DNA from: Paenibacillus_T sp033239625
GTDB taxonomy: Bacteria > Bacillota > Bacilli > Paenibacillales > Paenibacillaceae
NCBI RefSeq assembly: GCF_033239625.1
Contig: NZ_BTCK01000025.1
Coordinates: forward strand, 1 to 64,000
DNA: 64,000 nt
Reading direction: 5' to 3'
The position numbers and the translations under genes were made by a program. The notes under the pieces are model-generated. The model was given only the letters and a program-made list of their open reading frames with translations, was not told the DNA's origin and did no database searches. Shown here in pieces: positions 7,988 to 16,500 of this stretch (position 1 is the stretch's first letter; each line of letters starts with the position of its first letter).

Positions 7988-9226
7988 ATGAAATCGCGAT
8001 ATTTGGCTATTATGTCGCTTGTCGTTATGGCATGCGGATTTATCATCACGCTGCTGTTGAAGGAAACGACCCTTGTGAAGATATTGCAAGGCGGGTTCGA
8101 AGCGGGTCTCGTCGGCGGGCTTGCGGATTGGTTTGCGGTGACGGCGTTGTTCCGCCATCCGATGGGCATTCCGATTCCGCATACGTCGCTGCTGCTGCGC
8201 AATCGGGACAAAATCATCCGCTCGCTTATCTCTGCGCTCGAGAACGAGCTGCTCAACAAAGAGAGCATCGAGAACCGTCTGCGCAAGCTGAAGCCGCTGC
8301 AGATGGCCGGTCGGATGCTGACGCGGTTGTTCGCTCGGCGCAAAGTACGGACGATGATCGTCGAAGAGATGATTCCGATCGTGCAGCAGCTGCCGATGGA
8401 GAAGGCGGCGGAGCTCGCGCAGTCTGCTGTCGCGTCAGTCGTTCGCAACGTCGATCTGAAGGTGACTGCTGACAAGCTGCTGACGAAGGCGATGGAAGCG
8501 GGCTACGATGAGATGGCGCTCGACTATGTGCTGAAGGAAGCGCATAATTGGGCGAAGCGTCCAACGACGAAGCTGATGCTTGGCAAGATAGCTGCCGACA
8601 AACTTGCCGAAGTGAAGATGGGCGGGTTCATGGGCTTCGCGGTCCAAGCGTTCGCCGGCTTCATGGACGAGGACAAAATCGGCGGCATGCTGCAAGGCAT
8701 GCTAGTCAACGGCATCGCCGGTCTGCAGGATCGCGACAATGCGTATCGCGACACGATCATGCGGGAGATTCGCGTCCGTCTGTTCCAATGGGCAGAGGAT
8801 GAAGAGAGTCTCGACCGTGTGAAGGGTCGCGTGCTTGGCATGATCGAAGGCGGAGAGGGCAAGCTGTTCATGTTGGCTCGTCTCGAAGAACTGCGATCGC
8901 TTGCGCTCGAGAAGCTCGAAGAGCAGCGTCAGACCGGCGGCCGCGTGCTGTTCAAGCTGTATGCAAGCCTTGTGCGCAGCCTTAATCGCAATCCAGAGCG
9001 GATTGCGAGCTGGGAGAACAAGCTGCTCGCGTACGCGATTCATCTTGTCGAGACGAACCACTACCGCATTGGTCAGCTGGTGAAGGAGAATCTCGACCAG
9101 ATGGACGATGCTGCACTTGTCCGCATGCTGGAAGAGAAGGTCGGCGGCGACCTGCAATGGATTCGCGTCAACGGTGCATTGTGCGGCTTCTTAGTCGGCA
9201 TTGTGTTGTCGCTGTTCCAGTTGTAG
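7988..9226 (+). CDS. DUF445 family membrane protein
   Basis: A 412-residue member of the DUF445 family. The N-terminus has one membrane segment (about 5-25) followed by the conserved family block LADWFAVTALFRHPMGIPIP (about 40-60). A long, charged, mainly helical region follows. A second hydrophobic segment sits at the extreme C-terminus (LCGFLVGIVLSLFQL). Family members span the envelope as long coiled structures, but no biochemical activity is established. The start is the ATG at 7988, with AAGGAGG 6-7 nt upstream. An upstream in-frame TTG at 7925 would add 21 unlikely residues encoded by the direct repeats. It is followed closely by the small protein at 9273. Confidence 0.85.
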   Translation: MKSRYLAIMSLVVMACGFIITLLLKETTLVKILQGGFEAGLVGGLADWFAVTALFRHPMGIPIPHTSLLLRNRDKIIRSLISALENELLNKESIENRLRKLKPLQMAGRMLTRLFARRKVRTMIVEEMIPIVQQLPMEKAAELAQSAVASVVRNVDLKVTADKLLTKAMEAGYDEMALDYVLKEAHNWAKRPTTKLMLGKIAADKLAEVKMGGFMGFAVQAFAGFMDEDKIGGMLQGMLVNGIAGLQDRDNAYRDTIMREIRVRLFQWAEDEESLDRVKGRVLGMIEGGEGKLFMLARLEELRSLALEKLEEQRQTGGRVLFKLYASLVRSLNRNPERIASWENKLLAYAIHLVETNHYRIGQLVKENLDQMDDAALVRMLEEKVGGDLQWIRVNGALCGFLVGIVLSLFQL

Positions 9227-9272
9227 TTATGATTGAATTAGGAATTGAAAATCAGGAGGGTAATGAACGAAC

Positions 9273-9560
9273 ATGTCTAACGAACAAGCGGATTACAATG
9301 AAGATGAGCTAATTGCGCATCTGGCGGAGAAAACAAAGGTAGCTGCAGGTACGATCAAGCTCGTGCTGAAGCACGAGCAGACGTTCATCGATAAAGCGAA
9401 ACCGAACGCACAAGGCGAATACGATATCGACAGCGATGAGCTGGTCGATTACATTTTGGCACAGAAGGATGTTAAGCTGGACGAGCTGACGCTCGAGACG
9501 ATTCTCGACGCGGAGATGCAGTACCTGCTCGAGAACGGCTACGCGGATTACGAGGACTAG
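9273..9560 (+). CDS. Small acidic hypothetical protein
   Basis: A 95-residue, strongly acidic protein predicted to be mostly helical, with the segments DELIAHLAEKTKVAAGTIKLVLKH and SDELVDYILAQKDVKLDELTLETILDAEMQY split by a short linker. The first half resembles the small helical fold of HU-type or anti-sigma-like domains only loosely, so I name no family. AGGAGGG lies about 12 nt upstream of the ATG. The nearer ATG at 9262 runs into a stop after five codons. It probably shares the transcript of the DUF445 gene, as the gap is only 46 bp, and ends at a bidirectional terminator. Confidence 0.75.
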   Translation: MSNEQADYNEDELIAHLAEKTKVAAGTIKLVLKHEQTFIDKAKPNAQGEYDIDSDELVDYILAQKDVKLDELTLETILDAEMQYLLENGYADYED

Positions 9561-9610
9561 ACTCTCTCGGACACATTCGTACACAATGCAAGGAACCGAA
9601 TAGGCATTAT

Positions 9611-9652
9611 AAAATGACGCTCACCTGACAAAATCGGTGAGCGTCATTTTTC
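9611..9652. terminator. Bidirectional terminator between convergent genes
   Basis: Perfect 15-bp arms AAAATGACGCTCACC and GGTGAGCGTCATTTT with a 10-nt loop. There are T-runs in both directions, serving the small acidic gene (+) and sulP (-). Confidence 0.92.
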
Positions 9653-9676
9653 TGTACGATTTTCGTACAACCTCAC

Positions 9677-11398
9677 TCAGGTAAGGAGCGACGCATCAGA
9701 CAGTGCTGTACACTCACGGAACGCGAAATGCTTGCAGCCCTTGCACGTACCGATGTCAAGACGGGCGATGGCATAATCGATCGCATCACCCGTATGGTCA
9801 AAGAAATGCTCCTCTCCAATAACAGTATGCAGCTCGGTCTTCTTGAGAACCTCCAGCGGCTGCGGTTGTATTCCTGCGATCAGAACGGTTCCGCCTGACT
9901 TCTTGAAATCGTTGACCAATCGCGCCAGCTTGGACTCGCCCGTCATATCCACATAAGGAACCTTCGCCATACGCAAAATGACAAAATAAAGGCCGGGATG
10001 AAGCACGTCACTCATTGATTTCTCGAAAATATTGGCGGTGCCGAAGAACAAGGGGCCTTCCAAGTTGAAAATGCTGATTTGAGGACAATCGTGGTCTGCG
10101 CTAACCATATATGCCCTCACCCTCGCTCGTTGATCAGAAGAGTCGGGTAAAACCTTCGTTATCTTCAACAGTTCGCTCATTCGCTTAACGAAAAGAATCA
10201 CCGATAAGGCTAAGCCAACCTCCACAGCGGTCGGTAAGCTCGTGAGTACAGTTAACGTGAACGTAATCAGCAGCACGATCGAGTCGCTTGTTCTCGTCTT
10301 GAGAATGTGTGCAAACTCCTTGCGTTCGCTCATATTCCACGCCACCAGCATCAGAATAGGAGCCATACTGGCCAGCGGGATATTCGTTGCATATGGGGCA
10401 AACAGAATAAGTACAAGGAGAACGACTATGCCATGTACGATGCCGGATATCGGTGATGAAGCACCATTCTTAATATTGGTTGCTGTCCGTGCAATGGCGC
10501 CAGTCGCCGGGATTCCTCCGAATAGAGGCGTCACGATGTTAGCGATGCCTTGCCCGATCAGCTCCCGATTGCTGTTATGTCGAGTGCCGGTCATGCCATC
10601 GGCCACCACTGCCGACAACAAGGATTCGATACTGCCCAGCATAGCGATAATAAATGCAGGTTGAAGAAGCATCTTGAGACGATCCCATGTCATTTGCGGC
10701 AAATGAAACTGGGGCAGCTCGCTCGGGATCGCCCCGAATGATGAACCGATCGTTGCAACGTGCCCTTTGAAGAATAAGGCTGCGACGACACTTGAAACGA
10801 CGAGCCCTGTTAAGGAACCAGGAATTCTTGGTATCAGCTTCGGCGTTAGAAGGGCTGCCGCAAAACAGATCGCTGCGGTGAAGACGCTGTAGCTATTAAT
10901 AGTTGCCAGATGCACTGCAATTTCTTTCATGTTCGGAATGAAATATTCGTGTTTCTTCATACCGTTCAGACCTAATAAATGCTGTATTTGTCCACTGAAA
11001 ATGATGACGGCAATCCCGGCTGTGAAACCGATCGTTACAGGGCGAGGGATAAATTTGATCAGTGCCCCCAGCCTGAATAAGCCCATCAATACAAGCATAA
11101 TCCCTGCTAATATTCCGGCTAGCAGCAAGTTGTCATACCCGTATTGCAGGACGATTGCGTAAAGGACGGGGATAAAAGCGCCTGTCGGACCGCCAATCTG
11201 AAATCTTGAGCCTCCGAGCAAAGAGATTAATATGCCGGCGATAATTGTTGTATAGATACCGTATTCGGGCTTGACCCCGGATGCAATGGCAAACGCCATC
11301 CCTAATGGTATGGCGATAATGCCAACGATGAGCCCTGAGATGATATCCTTACGAAAGGCAGCTGCGTGATAGCCTTTGTATCTCCCCGTCCATTTCAT
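9677..11398 (-). CDS. SulP family anion transporter with STAS domain
   Basis: A 573-residue inner-membrane transporter of the SulP (SLC26-like) family, typically carrying sulfate, bicarbonate or another anion with H+ or Na+. It has the N-terminal SulP signature (IIAIPLGMAFAIASG, about 28-42), many membrane segments to about 400, and a cytoplasmic STAS domain (about 425-540; VPYVDMTGESKL). After the STAS domain is an unusual tail with a CxxCx7C pattern (GTCKGCKHFAFREC), which could bind metal or sense redox state. The substrate is not predictable. The ATG at 11398 has AAGG 8 nt upstream; the GTG two codons earlier has no useful spacing. The ArsR gene just upstream on the same strand is the likely regulator. 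Confidence 0.9.
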   Translation of the reverse strand: MKWTGRYKGYHAAAFRKDIISGLIVGIIAIPLGMAFAIASGVKPEYGIYTTIIAGILISLLGGSRFQIGGPTGAFIPVLYAIVLQYGYDNLLLAGILAGIMLVLMGLFRLGALIKFIPRPVTIGFTAGIAVIIFSGQIQHLLGLNGMKKHEYFIPNMKEIAVHLATINSYSVFTAAICFAAALLTPKLIPRIPGSLTGLVVSSVVAALFFKGHVATIGSSFGAIPSELPQFHLPQMTWDRLKMLLQPAFIIAMLGSIESLLSAVVADGMTGTRHNSNRELIGQGIANIVTPLFGGIPATGAIARTATNIKNGASSPISGIVHGIVVLLVLILFAPYATNIPLASMAPILMLVAWNMSERKEFAHILKTRTSDSIVLLITFTLTVLTSLPTAVEVGLALSVILFVKRMSELLKITKVLPDSSDQRARVRAYMVSADHDCPQISIFNLEGPLFFGTANIFEKSMSDVLHPGLYFVILRMAKVPYVDMTGESKLARLVNDFKKSGGTVLIAGIQPQPLEVLKKTELHTVIGEEHFFDHTGDAIDYAIARLDIGTCKGCKHFAFRECTALSDASLLT

Positions 11399-11520
11399 CA
11401 GCACAACCTTCTATTCTCATAATATTTGATTATTTGAATATATGGAAAATGTACCTCTGACCGCTGACATAGTCAAACGGTAGAATTCGGAGCGTTTCCC
11501 CGGAAATGCATGATTAAAAG

Positions 11521-11571
11521 CAAAAAAACAAGGTGTTCCTTGAGATTGCTCACGGATGCCCTTGTTTTTAT
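11521..11571 (-). terminator. Terminator between arsR and sulP
   Basis: On the minus strand an AAAAACAAGG arm, a loop of about 30 nt holding a smaller stem, and CCTTG followed by a long T-run (TTTTTTT). It lies after the ArsR stop, so readthrough into sulP would be partial or sulP has its own promoter. Confidence 0.7.
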
Positions 11572-11586
11572 GGATTATTGTATGGT

Positions 11587-11922
11587 TTATTGCTCATTGC
11601 GAATGACCTCAAGCAATGAAATAGCGTCGACGAGATGATTGTCAAAAATCTGCTTGGCGACGGCCAGTAAATCCTTGATCAGCGGATCCCGCAAGGAATA
11701 AATGACCGATGTTCCATCTTTTATGCCGCTCACTACATTTTTATTCCGCAGGACGGACAGCTGCTGCGAAACGGCAGAGCCTTCCGAGCCCAGAATGCTT
11801 TGCAATTCATTGACGTTTCGATCGCCTTCGCTTAGCGCTTCAAGTATTCGAATTCGCATGGGATGAGCTAATGCTTTAAAGAAGTCGGCTTTAAATTGCT
11901 GAATGGTGTGATGCTGATTCAT
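11587..11922 (-). CDS. ArsR/SmtB family transcriptional regulator
   Basis: A 111-residue winged-helix repressor. The core ALAHPMRIRILEALSEGDRNVNEL and recognition helix region GSAVSQQLSVLRNKNVV are typical of ArsR. It has no cysteine at all in the alpha-3 position (no ELCVCDL motif), so it is not an arsenic/cadmium-type alpha-3 sensor. If it responds to a metal it would use alpha-5 residues (DNHLVDAISLLE has one His and several acids). AAGGAG stands 8 nt before the ATG. It is oriented with sulP and probably controls it. Confidence 0.88.
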   Translation of the reverse strand: MNQHHTIQQFKADFFKALAHPMRIRILEALSEGDRNVNELQSILGSEGSAVSQQLSVLRNKNVVSGIKDGTSVIYSLRDPLIKDLLAVAKQIFDNHLVDAISLLEVIRNEQ

Positions 11923-12099
11923 AGCACATGCTCCTTAACACCAGAACTTTAGAATATAAAGCTATAATAGCACATTTTCGGATCATTCTTCGTGGATAAT
12001 AGATGTATCAATCAATTGTTATTTGGATGGTTCTGCATTATAATGCTTGTTACATTCATACTTTTGAATATTTGATTTTTTAGTGAAGGCGGTGGACGG

Positions 12100-12726
12100 A
12101 TGCCGAGCCTTATTCCCGGCGAACGATCGAAGCCCGGTTCGAAAGCCCGGCCCATGCGCATTCGCATGAGCAGACAAGCGGTCATTGAGATTGGCCTGAA
12201 TGCACTGAACGAGCTGGGCTCCGACAACATATGCAAGGTCTGTATCAAGTATGGGGGCTCTTGCTGTATCGGCTGCCTCCACCTGGTCAATGGCACGGGA
12301 TGTACATTACGCAATACGAGCTGCACGGCATGGTTGTGCGGAAATCTCAAATATCTGCTGTATGCAACTGGCCAACTAGAGGAATGGAATGCTTTCTGGA
12401 GACAGGTTCCGGGTCAATCCCATCGCGAAGACGATACGCCGGAATATTTTACAGTGGAGAAGCCGCTGCACCTGCAATCCATACGTAAGCTTGGCGAAGC
12501 ATTGGCTGCGGATCTGCAGGAGCTCGCAACGAAGCACAAGGCAGCGGGATTCATATCTGAGCTGAGGGATAAAATAGACAAAAACATTGATCAATTGAAT
12601 CACTGTAAGAATGATCCGAAAAGGCGGACGAGAGTAGAGAAGAACATAAAGGCACTGACAAGTCCGTTTCATCGTTTGCAGTTGGAATTACAAGAGTACC
12701 GTCTAAGAATAGGAGAGAGCGAATAA
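12100..12726 (+). CDS. Cysteine-rich protein of unknown function
   Basis: A 208-residue protein. The N-terminal third has a dense cysteine cluster, CKVCIKYGGSCCIGCLHL followed by GTGCTLRNTSCTAWLCG (about residues 45-82), with eight Cys in about 37 residues, suited to an Fe-S cluster or zinc sites. A conserved-looking EEWNAFWRQVPGQ segment follows. The C-terminal half is helical and charged, with coiled-coil character (about 130-205). I do not recognise a named family. The start is ATG with a purine-rich GAAGGCGGTGG upstream; the basic N-terminal 25 residues are tentative. The stop overlaps the next ATG by one base (TAATG), so it is translationally coupled to the PhnA-like gene. Confidence 0.72.
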   Translation: MPSLIPGERSKPGSKARPMRIRMSRQAVIEIGLNALNELGSDNICKVCIKYGGSCCIGCLHLVNGTGCTLRNTSCTAWLCGNLKYLLYATGQLEEWNAFWRQVPGQSHREDDTPEYFTVEKPLHLQSIRKLGEALAADLQELATKHKAAGFISELRDKIDKNIDQLNHCKNDPKRRTRVEKNIKALTSPFHRLQLELQEYRLRIGESE

Positions 12727-13067
12727 TGCCCGAAATTCCGAATTGTCCTGCATGCAACTCCGCGTATACATACGAGGACGGAGTTTTGTTTATTTGTCCG
12801 GAATGCAGTCATGAGTGGCCCAAAGAATCGGAAGCGAACAAGAGTGAAGACAATGAACAAGTGAAGGATTCTAACGGGAATGTATTAAACGACGGCGACA
12901 CGGTGTCCATCATCAAAGATCTTAAAGTAAAAGGGTCTTCATCCGTTCTGAAAATAGGCACGAAGGTCAAAAATATCCGCCTAGTTGATGGCGATCATAA
13001 TATCGATTGCAAAATCGACGGTTTCGGCGCGATGAAATTAAAGTCCGAGTTCGTAAAGAAAGTATAA
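12726..13067 (+). CDS. PhnA/YjdM family zinc-ribbon protein
   Basis: A 113-residue homologue of E. coli YjdM (formerly PhnA). The N-terminal zinc ribbon has two CxxC knuckles (CPACNSAYTYEDG and CPECSHEW). The C-terminal domain carries the family hallmark DLKVKGSSSVLKIGTKVKNI and ends DGFGAMKLKSEFVKKV. Despite the old name, the family is not needed for phosphonate breakdown and its role is unsettled. There is a 30-residue acidic linker. It is coupled to the preceding Cys-rich gene through a TAATG overlap, so both proteins of the operon carry metal-binding cysteines. A strong terminator follows. Confidence 0.92.
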   Translation: MPEIPNCPACNSAYTYEDGVLFICPECSHEWPKESEANKSEDNEQVKDSNGNVLNDGDTVSIIKDLKVKGSSSVLKIGTKVKNIRLVDGDHNIDCKIDGFGAMKLKSEFVKKV

Positions 13068-13097
13068 ACCGAATAAGGGGTACGATTCCCCTAATCG

Positions 13098-13128
13098 AAG
13101 AAGGGCACCCAGCGGGGTGCCCTTCTTT
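13098..13128 (+). terminator. Terminator after the PhnA-like gene
   Basis: 13-bp arms AAGAAGGGCACCC and GGGTGCCCTTCTT with a 4-nt loop, then a short T-run. Confidence 0.9.
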
Positions 13129-13538
13129 GACGTTGTGAGCAAGACAGATGACCATGTACAACAACCACAATTCGGCAGGCTGTACAACTAGGGTTACACA
13201 GGTTGCCCGGAGCATGTTATAAGCGCTACACTTAGTCCGACCCGCATGTCAGATGGTTTCTCCAGCCCTCAGTATCCTCACGATAGTACTTCCTACACAA
13301 CAGACTCTCGCATAAGACCTGCATATTATTCTACTTGTCAGTATCGCAGTATAGCGGTATAGCAGTATCGCATCCCGGATCGCGCTTGTCGAATTCCATA
13401 TGAAAGGAGGTGGTCGGTGTCCGATTAAGGCGCCGCAGCATTTGGCATGCGCCGTACACAAGGATAAGGATATATACGGATAAGTGTTATACACAAGGCT
13501 TTAATCCCTTAATCGTTCGGAAGGAGACATTGACGAGA
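13129..13538 (+). other. Leader region of the GH43 gene with octamer tandem repeat
   Basis: 410 bp without a credible gene. At 13339-13370 there are four 8-bp units in tandem: CAGTATCG, CAGTATAG, CGGTATAG, CAGTATCG. A GGAGG-like string at about 13405 has no suitable gene after it. The reading frame of the GH43 gene is open upstream to 13410, but those codons encode a basic, atypical peptide ahead of an obvious signal peptide, so they are treated as leader. Confidence 0.6.
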
Positions 13539-16500
13539 ATGAAAAGAAAGTGGTTATCTCTTCTGTTGACGCTTGTGCTGCTAGTGAGCTTGATCCCTGT
13601 ATCACCGACATATGCGGAGCAAAATGTAAGCGCTTCGAATAACCCGGTCATTTGGGCGGACGTTCCAGACCCCGATGTGATCCGAGTAGGCAATGCCTAT
13701 TACATGACGAGCACGACGATGCATATGAATCCCGGCGTGCCGATTATGAAGTCGTACGATCTGATTCATTGGGAGATCGTCAATTATGTCTACGACGTGC
13801 TCGGAGACGATGAGAAGCAGACGCTGAGCGGCGGGCAGAACGAATACGGCAAAGGCTCGTGGGCGAGCAGTCTGCGGTACAACAACGGCAAGTATTATGT
13901 GACGTTCAGCTCGTCTACAACGGGCCGGACGTACATTTTCCAAACGACGGATATCGAGCATGGGCCTTGGACGAAGTCCGAGCTTGGCTTTCATCATGAT
14001 ATGTCGCTGTTGTTCGATGATGACGGGCGAGTCTATCTTGTTGACGGCAGCGGCGATATTCGAATTACTGAGCTGAATGCGGATGCGACGGCCGTTAAGC
14101 CGGGCGGTCTCGATCAGGTCATTATCCCGAATGCAAGCCTTGCTGCAGGAAACAATGTTGGATTGGCGGCAGAAGGCACCCATATTCAGAAAATCAACGG
14201 CAAGTACTACGTCTTCCTGATTACGTGGCCGTCGGGCGGTATGCGCACGGAGCTGGTTTTCCGTTCGGACTCGATTACAGGACCATACGAGGGCAGGGTT
14301 GCGCTGCAGGATCAAGGCATCGCGCAGGGCGGCATCATCGATACGGTGAAAGGAGATTGGTACGCGCTGCTGTTCGGCGATCGCGGAGCAGTCGGGCGGA
14401 TTCCGTACCTCGTACCCGTTACATGGACGGACGGCTGGCCGGTGTTCGGCGTAGAAGGCAAAGTGCCAACGACGATCGACACCGGGCTGTCATCGAACGG
14501 CATAACGGCTACGAAGGTCGCTGCGTCTGATGAGTTCTATCAGAATGCCAGCCAATCATCGGCCTATCACACGGTTGTGAAGCCGAAGGCAAGCGTGCAG
14601 CCTGTTCCATCCAGTTCCACTGGCGGCACGGAAATTCTGGTGAACGGCGGTTTCGAGAATGACCAGGACGCATCATGGGCGGGAAGCTATGGCGCGGCGG
14701 TTGCCGCGACGGATACCGAACATAGCAGTGGTTCGAAGGCGCTTCTCATATCGGGAAGAACGGTAACTGGCGACGGTCCGAAGCAGGTGACGACGGGCAA
14801 AATCCAAGCAGGCGTTACCTACCGCTTCTCCGCTAAAGTGAAATACACGAGCGGTCCGGACACGAAGCCGTTCAACTTCGATATTCAGCACGGGCCAAGC
14901 TGGCAGGGCATCAAGATTCTTGGCTCCAAGACGATCGCCAAGGGAGAATGGGGCACGATCGAGGGGACGTATACGGTGCCTGCCGATGCCGATATTTCGC
15001 AAACGTTTATCTTCATCGAGACGCCTTGGGTGCAGACACCGGAGCCTGCGAACGATCTGATGGACTTCTACGTCGATGACGTGTCCATGCTCGACACCTC
15101 GGTGTCGGAGTTGATCGATAACGGCAACGCGGAAGCAGGGCTGGCGCCTTGGACGGCGAACGGCGCCGCTGCGGCATCCATGTCCGACGCAGAGCATTAC
15201 AGCGGAGCTTACAGCATCCTGACGACCGGACGGAAGGCGACGGGCGACGGTGCGAAGCAGGTCATTACGGGAGAAGTAACGGCAGGAGCAACGTATCAAT
15301 TCTCGGCCAAAGTGAAATATACGAGCGGACCGGATCAGAAGCAATTCAACTTCGATATTCAGAACGGTCCAAGCTGGCAGGGCATCAAGATCCTCGGTTC
15401 CAAGACGATCAAGAAGGGCGAATGGGGGACGGTTGAAGGAACCTATACGCTGCCTGCCGATGCGGATATTTCGCAGACGTTTATTTTCCTGGAGACGCCT
15501 TGGACGGGGACGCCTGATCCCGTGAACGACCTAATGGATTTCTATGTCGACGACGTCTCGTTCGTTCAGAAAGCACTGCCTGCCGCAGCGGCGGCGAAGA
15601 ACGGCGAGAACGACGATAATGGTTCCAATCTGGCGCTCGTCTGGCAGTGGAATCATAATCCGGACAATAACAATTGGTCGCTGACGGACCGTCCAGGCTA
15701 TCTAAGGCTGACGACTGGCCGTAAGAGCACCACGCTTCTAGATGCCCGCAACACGCTTACGCAGCGGTCCTTCGGGCCGGAGAGTTCAGGTGCGATTGCA
15801 GTGGATGTCGGCCATATGAAAGATGGCGATTATGCGGGACTTGCTGCGCTTCAAGCCAAGTATGGTTTCGTTGGGGTGAAGATGTCAGGCAGTACGCGTT
15901 CGATCGTGATGGTGGATGGCAGCGGAGCAGCGCCTGTAGAGGCGGCGTCGATTCCGCTCACGCAGGACCGTGTTTATTTCAAAATCGATATGGATTTCAA
16001 GAATCAAGCAGATAACGCAGCCTTCTACTTCAGTCTGGATGGTTTGACATGGGTGCGGATCGGCAATGCGCTGCACATGCAGTACACGCTTCCGCACTTC
16101 ATGGGCTATCGGTTCGCGTTGTTCAACTATGCGACCAAGGTGACCGGCGGCTATGCAGATTTCGACTATTTCCGAATCAGCGATAAATTAACAGGCGAGA
16201 ATGCACCTGCTGCGGTTCTCCAGGCAGACCTTGGCGATGTGAGCGATGTCATCGGCGTGCCGAACGTAGAGCTGGAGGTGCCGATTACGCTGTCAGCGCT
16301 TCCGGAAGGAAGCTATAGCGCGATCGATGCATCGTTCAACATTCCGAAGGGACTCTCCGTGTCGAATGTGTCGATCAATACGGCTAATGTAGTAGGCGCT
16401 GCATCCTATACGTTTGCAGATCATCGGCTGCAGATCAAAGTGGCCGGCGGTCAAGTCAATGTGAAGGACGGATTGTTTGCGACGATGAAGCTGAAGGTGG

